NCBI GenBank assembly: GCA_034927445.1
Contig: JAYFPZ010000027.1
Span: 10,974 to 74,973, forward strand
Direction: 5' to 3'
Length of the DNA stretch: 64,000 nt
From: PHAA01 sp034927445
GTDB taxonomy: Bacteria; Bacillota; Syntrophomonadia; Syntrophomonadales; Syntrophomonadaceae
A program made the translations under genes and the position numbers. Under the pieces are notes generated by a model. That model did no database searches, had not been told where the DNA came from, and saw only the letters and a list, made by a program, of their open reading frames with translations. Below, in pieces: positions 26,189 through 33,731 of this stretch; the stretch's first letter is position 1, and each line of letters begins with the position of its first letter.

Positions 26189-26620
26189 CACCTTTGTAGG
26201 GAGGGATTATCTGTTCGTGGTTATAAACTAGAATTTATTTATTGCCCTGAATGTCAAACCCTTATTATAGTTCTTCAAGAACTCGTATTACCTTTTAGCT
26301 CTCAGGCAAGTGCTGCACTCAGTAGAAAAGGTTTACAACAATTACTACATTCTTTAGATATAAAAGATACTGATTTATATAAGGAGATTGATAAATATAT
26401 TGAAAAAAAGAATCCACCTTCGTATATTCTGGATGTTATCCATGCTGTCCGGCAAATAGGCAATATGTCTCTTCATCCTTGGGAGAATAAAACTTCAGGT
26501 GAAGTTATTGAGATTTCAGCATTTAACGCTGCCTTGATTATAATAGCCCTCCGGGCAGGTTCCGCACCCCAACAAGTTGGGCACGGGCTTCGGGGGCAAG
26601 CCCCTCGCATAATCAATTAA
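26189..26620 (+). pseudogene. Remnant of a DUF4145-domain gene
   Basis: A rightward open frame without any ATG, GTG or TTG start encodes YCPECQTLIIVLQE, then SSQASAALSRKGLQQLL and ILDVIHAVRQIGNMSLHPW, followed by TSGEVIEI. These are the zinc-like N-terminus and the conserved core of DUF4145 proteins, but the middle segment normally between them is missing. The tail (LRAGSAPQQVGHGLRGQAPR) comes from a GC-rich hairpin sequence. It is a deleted, startless relic. DUF4145 domains occur fused to restriction and defence proteins. Confidence 0.7.
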
Positions 26621-26641
26621 ACAAAGAAATATATATCTTTT

Positions 26642-26716
26642 ACAGAAGTGGACCGTTTTCAAAGGTTATAAAGATATATATATTTATTAGGAAGTTTGAA
26701 AACGGTCCACTTTTGT
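26642..26716. repeat. Inverted repeat B with AT-rich loop
   Basis: Two 22-base arms (26642-26663, 26695-26716) with one mismatch; core AAGTGGACCGTTTTCAAA. The 31-base loop holds ATATATATTTATTAG as in repeat A. The right arm ends six bases before the stop codon of the gene at 26722, so it could also serve as its terminator. Confidence 0.8.
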
Positions 26717-26721
26717 CTCAT

Positions 26722-27798
26722 CTAGTTTTTAATATATTTATCAACCAATAAATCATGATCCTTGACATAACTAGCAGATACCTTGTGCGGTTGGAAAATA
26801 CTTAATTCATCACAAATTTTTTTATCTTCTACGTTACGTGAAAATCTGGTTTTATTACTGGCCTTGTAATTTGTGACTAGGGTTTCATTCAGGTCTCTTT
26901 TGGTCTTTAGCCTATCATCATATTCAAGCAAATACCTGTTAACTCGCTCAAGTTCTTCAATGATAAAATCATTGTAATTGAATTTGTAGCCCCTATAATA
27001 ATATTTAAATCCTTCAAAACCCTCAAAATCTTTAAATTTTTCAAGTTCTTTATACTCTTGGTCTTTCACCATTTTATTTACTCTATTTTTAAATTCACTC
27101 CATTTACTTGATATTACAACTTCTCTTCGATCACTACACTTTAATTCTTTCATTGTTATAACTTCTAAACTTGTAATCAATCTTTCTTCATAATCATCCG
27201 CTACATGCGTTTCTCTTTCATTACCATTTTGAATAACTATAATAATTACAGGTTTCCAAGTAATCAGGGACTTACAACTTAGCCTGTTTAAAGATGATTC
27301 TAATGTTTTTTTAAGTTTACTATATGAATTATTAAAAAAATCTTCAACATGTACTAAATTCATATTTAAAAGTTCTGCTGCTTTGCCTTTATTGTCAAGA
27401 CCCTTTGTGTAATCCTGATTGATCATTTCAAGCTCTCTTAACAAAACAAATTTACTAAAAGACACTGTTTTCATATTTTTTTCTAGATTCTGAGCTAATA
27501 CATCCAGTATTAATTTGTCAATATATTTGCCGTAAATCGTATTCGCAGCCCTGCTATTCTCACCTCTACCTCTTTTATCAATTTTAGGTTTGGGAATTTG
27601 ATATTTTTCATCAATTATAATTTTCTGTCCTTCATTGTGAAATTTTACGTATCTCGCTAATTCATTAAGCACTTTCTTTTTGGTATTGCCTCTGATTGAT
27701 GGAATATTTAAAAGTTGGCATAAATGATTGTAATTTTTGTATGGATAATTAACTTCTAATTTATCAATGTTCAAATCTATTAAAATTACCTCCTTCAT
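26722..27798 (-). CDS. Unknown phage/plasmid protein, possible replication or DNA-binding factor
   Basis: 358 residues, not recognised with certainty. The N-terminus (NYPYKNYNHLCQLLNIP to KVLNELARYVKFHNEG) resembles an HTH-like module found at the start of Firmicute plasmid and phage proteins, and KRGRGENSRAAN is basic. The rest is helical and charged. An ideal AAGGAGG lies inside the first codons and points to ATA at 27778-27780 rather than the ATG at 27798. A role in initiating element replication is a guess from position. Confidence 0.5.
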   Translation of the reverse strand: MKEVILIDLNIDKLEVNYPYKNYNHLCQLLNIPSIRGNTKKKVLNELARYVKFHNEGQKIIIDEKYQIPKPKIDKRGRGENSRAANTIYGKYIDKLILDVLAQNLEKNMKTVSFSKFVLLRELEMINQDYTKGLDNKGKAAELLNMNLVHVEDFFNNSYSKLKKTLESSLNRLSCKSLITWKPVIIIVIQNGNERETHVADDYEERLITSLEVITMKELKCSDRREVVISSKWSEFKNRVNKMVKDQEYKELEKFKDFEGFEGFKYYYRGYKFNYNDFIIEELERVNRYLLEYDDRLKTKRDLNETLVTNYKASNKTRFSRNVEDKKICDELSIFQPHKVSASYVKDHDLLVDKYIKN

Positions 27799-28161
27799 TG
27801 AAAATTATTTTTGTGTTACTCATGTTTTGTACTCCTTTCTTTGCCAGATACCAGAAAATAATAGAATCCCTGATTTTTAGGGATTCAAGTTACCATTTAT
27901 TCGTTGCTTATGATATGTCCCTGGTTTAGATTAGTATTAGGTTTTACCCCCTTCACTACTTACGGGGAATTAGTAGTCCAAAAGTTAGTACTTTTAGACC
28001 ATTTTTAAAGGCCAAAATTAGTTATTCGCAATTGTATAGCTTAAATAAAAATTTTTTAACATCTGGTAATCCCTATTAATTGATATTCTGGCGTTACAAC
28101 TGGTGGATTGATGTTCCTTAAAAACCCTTCCATAAGAGTATAATTATATGGGAAAGTGTAA
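27799..28161. other. Non-coding gap with one hairpin
   Basis: No gene is seen. A hairpin GAATCCCT / AGGGATTC near 27867-27889 has a moderately T-rich minus-strand flank and may terminate the gene at 28162. The remainder is AT-rich with a short inverted pair GTTACA / TGTAAC (about 28094 and 28156). Confidence 0.4.
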
Positions 28162-29184
28162 CTATTTTACGTTACAATATTTCTCAATATTTTTTATCTT
28201 AATTTTTTCCTTTATTCTATTCAATTGTTGTTTAAAATTTGTTTCTTCCATTTTCAATTGCTTGGCAATATAACGTTTATTAATTCGAGTTTTACCCCAA
28301 TCTGTATATTTATATTGATTAATATTCCCTTGTTCTATGTCCCTATTTATAATACTTAATATTCTTTTTAACAAATTGTACTGATTCCTATTTAGGGACA
28401 TTTGTAAATCTTCTTCTTTTGTCTCAAATCCTAAAGCTGTAGCCAAGGGTTTATCCCATGTTGGTACTACTACATAAACATCCTTTTTATTATTTCTTTG
28501 TAATCTAACTGATCCAGTTTCTTTTATTTGAAGGTAAATAAAAGTTGTTGATAATACTCTATTAGTAAATTTTACAATCTCTTTATCTGTTCGATTTTTC
28601 ACTTCAACCTTTAACAAGGCATTTTTTAGGCTTTCTTTTAACTGTTGATTTATTAACTCTCGTTTTCCAATATATTCATCATCAAGGAGATATCGAGATT
28701 TATCACTAAATAAGACTTTATGGATTTCAGTTAGTTCCTTTATAGAAATACCTATTCGAGGCAGATAATTCATAATCTCAATCATATCATCACCAAAAAT
28801 ATCTTCATATTTTTCAATCCCGAATATTTCTTTAAGATACTCTAACGCATCGTTATATATTTGCCTTTCTCTGGTAAACGATTTCCTAGTAAAATGGGAT
28901 TCATGAGTGATTTTCTCTCTTAGAACCTTTATTTTAATAGCAATGTAATATTCAGGTTCGGGATAGGTATGATGTGTATCTGATTTTTTATAGAATTCTT
29001 CTTCATCGTCATCAAAATACTGATTATCAATAAAATCATCATAATATTGCTGTAGGCCATTCAACTTTAAGAAATTAATATCTGATAATTCAAAAATCTT
29101 ATTAATAATGGTTTCATCTTGATTTTGTTGAAAGTTTAAAATTGACTGTTTAAATGCGTTTATGTGTATCAACCTTCTTAACAT
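28162..29184 (-). CDS. Unknown protein with C-terminal HTH-like region
   Basis: 340 residues, unrecognised. An acidic N-terminal stretch (FDDDEEEFYKK near 80) is followed by helical segments and a C-terminal region KRYIAKQLKMEETNFKQQLN that could be an HTH like those of the two sigma-like proteins. The ATG at 29184 lacks a ribosome binding site; AGAAGG within the first codons instead points to ATA at 29161-29163. It is divergent from the membrane-protein gene at 29241, sharing a 56-base promoter region. Confidence 0.5.
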   Translation of the reverse strand: MLRRLIHINAFKQSILNFQQNQDETIINKIFELSDINFLKLNGLQQYYDDFIDNQYFDDDEEEFYKKSDTHHTYPEPEYYIAIKIKVLREKITHESHFTRKSFTRERQIYNDALEYLKEIFGIEKYEDIFGDDMIEIMNYLPRIGISIKELTEIHKVLFSDKSRYLLDDEYIGKRELINQQLKESLKNALLKVEVKNRTDKEIVKFTNRVLSTTFIYLQIKETGSVRLQRNNKKDVYVVVPTWDKPLATALGFETKEEDLQMSLNRNQYNLLKRILSIINRDIEQGNINQYKYTDWGKTRINKRYIAKQLKMEETNFKQQLNRIKEKIKIKNIEKYCNVK

Positions 29185-29240
29185 ATAAATCTTTATTAAC
29201 CATGTGGAATATTATGGTATCATATACTATGGTGATGAAA

Positions 29241-29699
29241 ATGAATAATAAAACCAAAGATGACAGCACCTATGAAGTATACCTTAATGAACGAAATAGA
29301 AATATCGAAAGCAAAGCTAAACATGCAGAAATGAATGATAAAGCTATCTTGACCCTTGCTGCTGGTGCTTTTGGACTTTCTTTGACTTTTGTAGATAAAA
29401 TTGCAATATATAGTACTATTCATAATCTATATTGGTTAGGCTTTGCATGGATTATGTTTGCGTTAAGTATGCTATCAACACTAATATCTTTCCAATATGG
29501 AACAAAAGGATTCGAAAGACAAATCGAAATATTAGATGAAATTTATAAGGATGATTTAAAAGAGATTCCTCCAAACAAATATGTTAATAAAGTACAATGG
29601 TGTAATGGTATATCTATTTGGTCATTTATCTTAGGTGTGGTTTTTCTTATTATATTTAGTTTATTAAATATTAAAGGAGGCTTATCCAATGGCAGATAA
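29241..29699 (+). CDS. Predicted three- or four-TM membrane protein (SLATT-like)
   Basis: 152 residues from ATG 29241 (GGTGAT upstream; in-frame ATGs at 29229 and 29235 are alternatives, while a longer reading from 29154 would overlap the divergent gene). A charged N-terminal helix (NERNRNIESKAKHAEMNDKA) precedes two close TM segments (residues 34-50, 60-85), a charged loop (GFERQIEILDEIYKDD) and a C-terminal TM (124-144). This recalls SLATT-type pore proteins of bacterial conflict systems, by layout only. It is one of few rightward genes and is followed by two micro-ORFs. Confidence 0.65.
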   Translation: MNNKTKDDSTYEVYLNERNRNIESKAKHAEMNDKAILTLAAGAFGLSLTFVDKIAIYSTIHNLYWLGFAWIMFALSMLSTLISFQYGTKGFERQIEILDEIYKDDLKEIPPNKYVNKVQWCNGISIWSFILGVVFLIIFSLLNIKGGLSNGR

Positions 29700-29790
29700 A
29701 GAACAACCTATTATAAAACTAATTGAACAACCTGGTAAAAAAATCCCATTATCAGATACACCTGTAAGACCACCAGTAAAAAAGAAATAG
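29689..29790 (+). CDS. 33-aa Pro/Lys-rich micro-protein
   Basis: Begins MADKEQPIIKLIEQ and ends TPVRPPVKKK. AAAGGAGG eight bases upstream of the ATG is the best ribosome binding site in the area, and the gene overlaps the membrane-protein stop, so translation is coupled. The C-terminus resembles that of the next micro-protein. Function unknown; a soluble partner or lid for the membrane protein is possible. Confidence 0.6.
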   Translation: MADKEQPIIKLIEQPGKKIPLSDTPVRPPVKKK

Positions 29791-29804
29791 GAGAGATATT
29801 AATC

Positions 29805-29912
29805 ATGAGTAGTAATCAAAAGCCATCTACTCCCAAACCAAGTTCACCACCTAGTCAGAAAATATCTGATAGGGGTAACACTCCAAGCAAACCACCTGTG
29901 CCTAAAAAATAG
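29805..29912 (+). CDS. 35-aa Pro/Ser-rich micro-protein
   Basis: Begins MSSNQKPSTPKPSSPPS and ends NTPSKPPVPKK, echoing the tail TPVRPPVKKK of the preceding micro-protein. GGAGAG lies upstream of the ATG. The gene is 14 bases downstream of the first and likely shares its transcript. No hydrophobic segment. Unrecognised. Confidence 0.55.
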   Translation: MSSNQKPSTPKPSSPPSQKISDRGNTPSKPPVPKK

Positions 29913-29951
29913 ATTAACTCTACCGAGCGCGTCAAATTGACCATTCGGTAA

Positions 29952-29998
29952 TTTATCGTATGACAAAATTTTGTCAAATGAATAGCAGATACGATAAA
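29952..29998. repeat. Nested palindromes downstream of the micro-ORFs
   Basis: A perfect 16-base palindrome TGACAAAATTTTGTCA (29961-29976) lies within a 9-base inverted pair TTTATCGTA (29952-29960) / TACGATAAA (29990-29998). It lacks a T tract, so an operator, centromere-like or origin site is more likely than a terminator. Confidence 0.65.
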
Positions 29999-30172
29999 GG
30001 GATCATGATTTATAAGTAGTTATAAACCCCAATATAACGCCATTCTTCAAAATGCCTCAAAACGCCTATATATCAAGGTTTCCAGCCCTTCAAGCAATAC
30101 ACCAATTTAAAAAAACGCCAAAATCCTCCGCAGGTGAAGAGTATATAACTTGGGTAAGGTAAATGTACCCCC

Positions 30173-30757
30173 TCAGAAGAAAACGCTCCTGAGAGGGCTG
30201 ATCTGTGTCTCCTCAATCTTCTCTCTCCCTAATTCATTCAATAATTCTTCTTGTTCTTGTTCTGATAATTTAACCCATATCTTACTTGCAGAGGTCTTAG
30301 ATATAATTCCTGTGTCTAGTAGCTCCTTAACTTCAGGAGTAAGCTTACGTTCTATTTCAAGTAATTCTTGTAAAGAACGCTTATTAGTTCCTAATTGTTT
30401 GGCAATTTCATCTATGGACATGCGATTATCGCACATGCTAAATTGATTATCTCCCTTTTTATACCCGCACAACTCCACATACTTCACAACTACTTTTCTC
30501 TGTTTCTCAGGATCATTTTTTAATCTGCCAAAATTACTTGCGATTAATTTTTTTAGTTTTTCGTTTTCATCGATCAATTCTTCTTTGATAATTACTGGTA
30601 TCATTTTAATGCCTATTTCTTTGGCAATTTCTGCCTGAGTTTTCAAAGGTCGGAATCCGTCCTTTGATTTTCTATTCCCCCCTTTTTTATTTCCATGTAA
30701 TTCTACATATATAGCTATCGCTTTCCTTTGTTTAGCAGGATCATTGCTATATACGGG
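30173..30757 (-). pseudogene. ParB-like protein remnant with duplicated segment
   Basis: The open frame encodes the HTH part of a ParB-family protein but lacks the N-terminal CTPase (ParB/Srx) domain, and its only starts are a TTG at 30646 and no ATG. A segment is tandemly repeated: SNDPAKQRKAIAIYVELHG then TQAEIAKEIG, and KNDPEKQRKVVVKYVELCG then SIDEIAKQLG. C-terminal LTPEVKELLDTGIISKTSAS is standard ParB. It is probably a decayed partition gene. Confidence 0.6.
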
Positions 30758-30923
30758 CTATCGCCTGTAATTTTTCAAAATTTTCTGGCTCTTCATCTTT
30801 TATTCTTTTTAATTCATTGTATATTTCGTTTGCCCTATCAACTGTTGCAGGTCTGCTTAATAATCTAAATGCTATTGCAAATTCATCCCATATTTTATCA
30901 ATTATTTTATCAACCTTTGCCAT
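30747..30923 (-). CDS. Small unknown protein (58 aa)
   Basis: ATG 30923 has AGGAGGCG upstream. The product is charged and helical (MAKVDKIIDKIWDEFAIAFR to EKLQAIARI). It overlaps the beginning of the ParB remnant in another frame, so it may be the displaced end of a former upstream ParB portion. Confidence 0.45.
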   Translation of the reverse strand: MAKVDKIIDKIWDEFAIAFRLLSRPATVDRANEIYNELKRIKDEEPENFEKLQAIARI

Positions 30924-30967
30924 CTTATTTTTCGCCTCCTTTATAATTTCATCGTCTTTGATAATCC

Positions 30968-31120
30968 CTACTTAAAAAATTTCCCCATCATCTTACCACT
31001 AACACGACCTGCTACTCTCCTGACAACACGTTTCCCTACTGTTTGGTTCTTAACTGCGCTGATATCACCTAGAATTTTTGCGATTAAATATAAAATTCCT
31101 CTGGTTTTACTGATGTTCAT
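30968..31120 (-). CDS. Small basic protein (50 aa)
   Basis: MNISKTRGILYLIAKILGDI at the start and GKRVVRRVAGRVSGKMMGKF near the end. GGAGGTTACC precedes the ATG. I have the impression of similar small basic proteins in other Firmicutes but cannot verify it. A nucleic-acid- or membrane-associated role would fit the charge. Confidence 0.6.
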   Translation of the reverse strand: MNISKTRGILYLIAKILGDISAVKNQTVGKRVVRRVAGRVSGKMMGKFFK

Positions 31121-31172
31121 GGTAACCTCCTTTATAGGCTAGGGGGCAGCTTGTACCCCCTGATATTAATCC

Positions 31173-31676
31173 CTACCACCATACATCCGCTGATCTCACG
31201 TGATACCAATTGCCATCTGTCATATCAACTCGTAAATAATCTTCATCACATCTAACTTGTTCAGGCTGATGACGCTCAGGGTATTCCCATCTGCTATACC
31301 AATTAAATAAAAAATCTTTAAATATGCCCTGATCGAAGTTAGATAAGCTGCCATATCCTTTTACCTCATACGGAAGAATTAATTTATCAATCATTAAATC
31401 AACATTTGTTACATCTCGACTTAAATAAATTTCTAAATATTTTATAAATTCTTCATACGTATCAAATTTCCAATAATACATTTCTAACATTGTCACAACT
31501 TTTCTCATACAATATTGGGGATTTAATTCAATAATTTTTAATATGATAGGATGATTCCAATTTAGCTTATTATAATGTTTTACCTTTAGTTTTTTGCTTA
31601 TCTCTTGATATTTTTGAGAATTAATTATCACCTCACCATCTTTTACTTCCCAAAATGTCTTTTGTTGAACTAACAT
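31173..31676 (-). CDS. Hypothetical protein (167 aa)
   Basis: Unrecognised. Aromatic-rich and weakly acidic; distinctive segments are KLNWNHPIILKIIELNP and DGNWYHVRSADVWW at the C-terminus. AGGGGAATG lies upstream. It is followed by the small basic protein and stands in the accessory part of the element, so a cargo or defence role is possible, without direct support. Confidence 0.5.
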   Translation of the reverse strand: MLVQQKTFWEVKDGEVIINSQKYQEISKKLKVKHYNKLNWNHPIILKIIELNPQYCMRKVVTMLEMYYWKFDTYEEFIKYLEIYLSRDVTNVDLMIDKLILPYEVKGYGSLSNFDQGIFKDFLFNWYSRWEYPERHQPEQVRCDEDYLRVDMTDGNWYHVRSADVWW

Positions 31677-31868
31677 TAAATCATTCCCCTTTCAATTTTA
31701 ATTTTAATTTTGTTGGGCATCTGTGGTCTTGTCTATATTATTAACAACCTTGTTATGATTGTCAACATCTTTCTGATTAATATTCAAGTTCACTTTTATT
31801 TAAGTTTATTTTAAATATAATTATTGTATTTTTATTATTTTAACATTACTTAAAAAATTTCAAAAAAA

Positions 31869-31911
31869 AGAGACTATCTAAATAGACAGTCTCTAATATT
31901 TTTTTATTTCG
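31869..31911 (-). terminator. Bidirectional terminator
   Basis: Stem AGAGACT / AGTCTCT extended by inner pairs, with T-rich tails on both strands; it lies directly after the stop of the gene at 31914. Confidence 0.85.
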
Positions 31912-31913
31912 TG

Positions 31914-32231
31914 TTATCCTACTTTTATTAACCAACCTTGCTCTTTTTCATCGAACCTCGCTTCATATTTTGTTGGTTCATCAGTATTAATTGAAAACTT
32001 TTCAAAAAATCCTTTGCCATTTATTTTAGTCTTATCCATTTTAACTGCACCTGGCTCATCAGCTGCAACACCTTTCAATTTAATTATCTTATTTTTCTTA
32101 TCGAAACTTAATTGAATATAATCTGACTCAATTTCTTCCCTTATAGCCCTACTTACCACGAGTGTGTATTTCGACAGTCTAATCCACAATGGATTTTCAA
32201 CAATTTGGGCTTCCCACACTTCAAATGGCAT
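31914..32231 (-). CDS. Hypothetical protein (105 aa)
   Basis: From ATG 32231 (AAAGGTGG upstream; GTG at 32243 is the longer choice). MPFEVWEAQIVENPLWIRLSK then YIQLSFDKKNKIIKLKGV suggests a compact alpha/beta fold with a beta-rich C-terminus (EARFDEKEQGWLIKVG). Unrecognised. Own terminator, so a single-gene unit. Confidence 0.5.
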   Translation of the reverse strand: MPFEVWEAQIVENPLWIRLSKYTLVVSRAIREEIESDYIQLSFDKKNKIIKLKGVAADEPGAVKMDKTKINGKGFFEKFSINTDEPTKYEARFDEKEQGWLIKVG

Positions 32232-32378
32232 TTTACTAACCACCTTTCTTTTTTATATTATTATGTAATTTTAAATATATTATACATTAATATTTTTTAA
32301 TTAACAATTATATTATTATATTTATATTATATTTTTAATATAAATTGCTTAGTGTTAATTTTAAGTAAGATTTAACTA

Positions 32379-32489
32379 TCAATATTTTCCTATATCTTCT
32401 GATTTAATATGCCTTCGCAAATCAGGAATACTATCCAAGCTATTACTATATCCTTGCTCACCTTTAAATTCATTAATGATTTTTTGCAT
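32379..32489 (-). CDS. Possible 36-aa peptide
   Basis: MQKIINEFKGEQGYSNSLDS followed by IPDLRRHIKSEDIGKY. A weak AGAAGA lies upstream. It may be a remnant or a genuine micro-protein downstream of the TIR-like gene; support is thin. Confidence 0.25.
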   Translation of the reverse strand: MQKIINEFKGEQGYSNSLDSIPDLRRHIKSEDIGKY

Positions 32490-32525
32490 TTCTTCTATTT
32501 AATAAAGTAATGCTTTCTATTTATT

Positions 32526-33290
32526 TTAATCAATCAAACCAGCTTCTTTTAATTCTAGTCTGAGATCATATTCAATTTCATCTACACAATTTGAATAAGG
32601 TAAATATACTATTCCATCTATATCGGACGGTTTCTCCACTGTAGATTTCATTATACAACTTACTTTAGACCTTCCCAGTAGCCCACAAAAATAACCTAAT
32701 TCAAAAAGAACATTTTGCCTTGCCCTAGGTTTTAAATCAGGAAATCCATCTTTTACAAATAATGCTCCCACGTCATCGGGGGTTAATAATACCACAGCAT
32801 AATCAACTTCAGAATATTTTTCTACTTTTTCAATGATTGTTTTGCCAAGATTTGCTTGTCTATGTAAAACCACTGGTTCCAATCCTACTCTATAAATAAG
32901 TGATTCTAACTCGGCTTTAGCATTGTTATCTTTCCCATGAACCAAGAACACTTTATGTTTTGTATCCTGTCTTTTGAAGCCAGTATTTTTTATTATGGTT
33001 GGATTGTCAATCAATTGTTTAATCATATTTAAATGTATTTTTAGGGCTTCATAACCTCTATCATTTATTGTTTTGCATGATTGGGAATAATGAGTTGGAA
33101 CAAACTTGAATAAAGGTATACCAATAAAAGTATCATCACCCAACTTCTCTAGATTTTTAACAGTTTGATTAATATCATCAACCCAATTTTCAAATATCTC
33201 TACTCTTTTCCATTCTCCCTGAGGAAAGGTTTCTATCTGTTGAATTAAACTATTAAGTTTAAATCTTAGTGATTTAATTTGACTTGACAT
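32526..33290 (-). CDS. TIR-like nucleotide-binding domain protein (PF10137-type)
   Basis: 254 residues. Residues 1-110 are helical, unrecognised. From about 113 the TIR-like domain is clear: KVFLVHGKDNNAKAELESLI, LHRQANLGKTIIEKVEKY (with the family's putative catalytic Glu), VDYAVVLLTPDDVG, and RARQNVLFELGYFCGLLGR. Related domains serve as NAD-degrading effectors in CBASS and other anti-phage systems. No cyclase or other partner lies beside it, so it may act alone or be triggered by host factors. It may protect the lysogen from other phages. Confidence 0.8.
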   Translation of the reverse strand: MSSQIKSLRFKLNSLIQQIETFPQGEWKRVEIFENWVDDINQTVKNLEKLGDDTFIGIPLFKFVPTHYSQSCKTINDRGYEALKIHLNMIKQLIDNPTIIKNTGFKRQDTKHKVFLVHGKDNNAKAELESLIYRVGLEPVVLHRQANLGKTIIEKVEKYSEVDYAVVLLTPDDVGALFVKDGFPDLKPRARQNVLFELGYFCGLLGRSKVSCIMKSTVEKPSDIDGIVYLPYSNCVDEIEYDLRLELKEAGLID

Positions 33291-33472
33291 AAAAAATCCC
33301 CCAATACGAGTATTAAACTAATAATTCCACTCGTTTCCATATAAATCCTTCTATAAGGATATAATATAATAATCGTAAAAATATAGGAGGCTTTTAAAAT
33401 ATAATAAAAGAGATATATTGAAAGGGCCAAAATGCAGGTTAGTGAATTTTAAAGGTATTTTAGGTGCAGATT

Positions 33473-33730
33473 TTATTTTCTTTCCATGAACCAATGGTCA
33501 TCATCCAAAAAAAGATAAGTCTGTCTGCCTAATACCATGCAAGTGTATCTAATTCCTATACCTCCAGCTTCCAAGCTAGCAGCACGGCGTATATCAATGA
33601 TTTTATCGATGTTAAATTCGCGGCCATCTTCCCAAACAAAGGAAATTGGCCTAATTCCTCCGTCCGCATTGAAAATAGCCTTGACACTTACATTGACTTT
33701 ATTAGGATTACAATAATATTGGTCATACAT
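33473..33730 (-). CDS. Small protein of the dinB-SRAP cassette
   Basis: 85 residues, beta-rich (NVSVKAIFNADGGIRPISF, RYTCMVLGRQTYLFLDDDHW). I recall similar small proteins encoded next to Y-family polymerases in Clostridia; the specific function is unknown. It begins two bases after the SRAP stop codon, so it is part of the same SOS-controlled transcript. Confidence 0.6.
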   Translation of the reverse strand: MYDQYYCNPNKVNVSVKAIFNADGGIRPISFVWEDGREFNIDKIIDIRRAASLEAGGIGIRYTCMVLGRQTYLFLDDDHWFMERK

Positions 33731-33731
33731 G

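Noticed and set aside
29154..29240. Longer start for the SLATT-like protein (ATG-like at 29154)
   Set aside because: Would overlap the divergent gene's start and has no ribosome binding site; the extra residues (RLCVSTFLTYKSLLTM) are unlike a genuine N-terminus.
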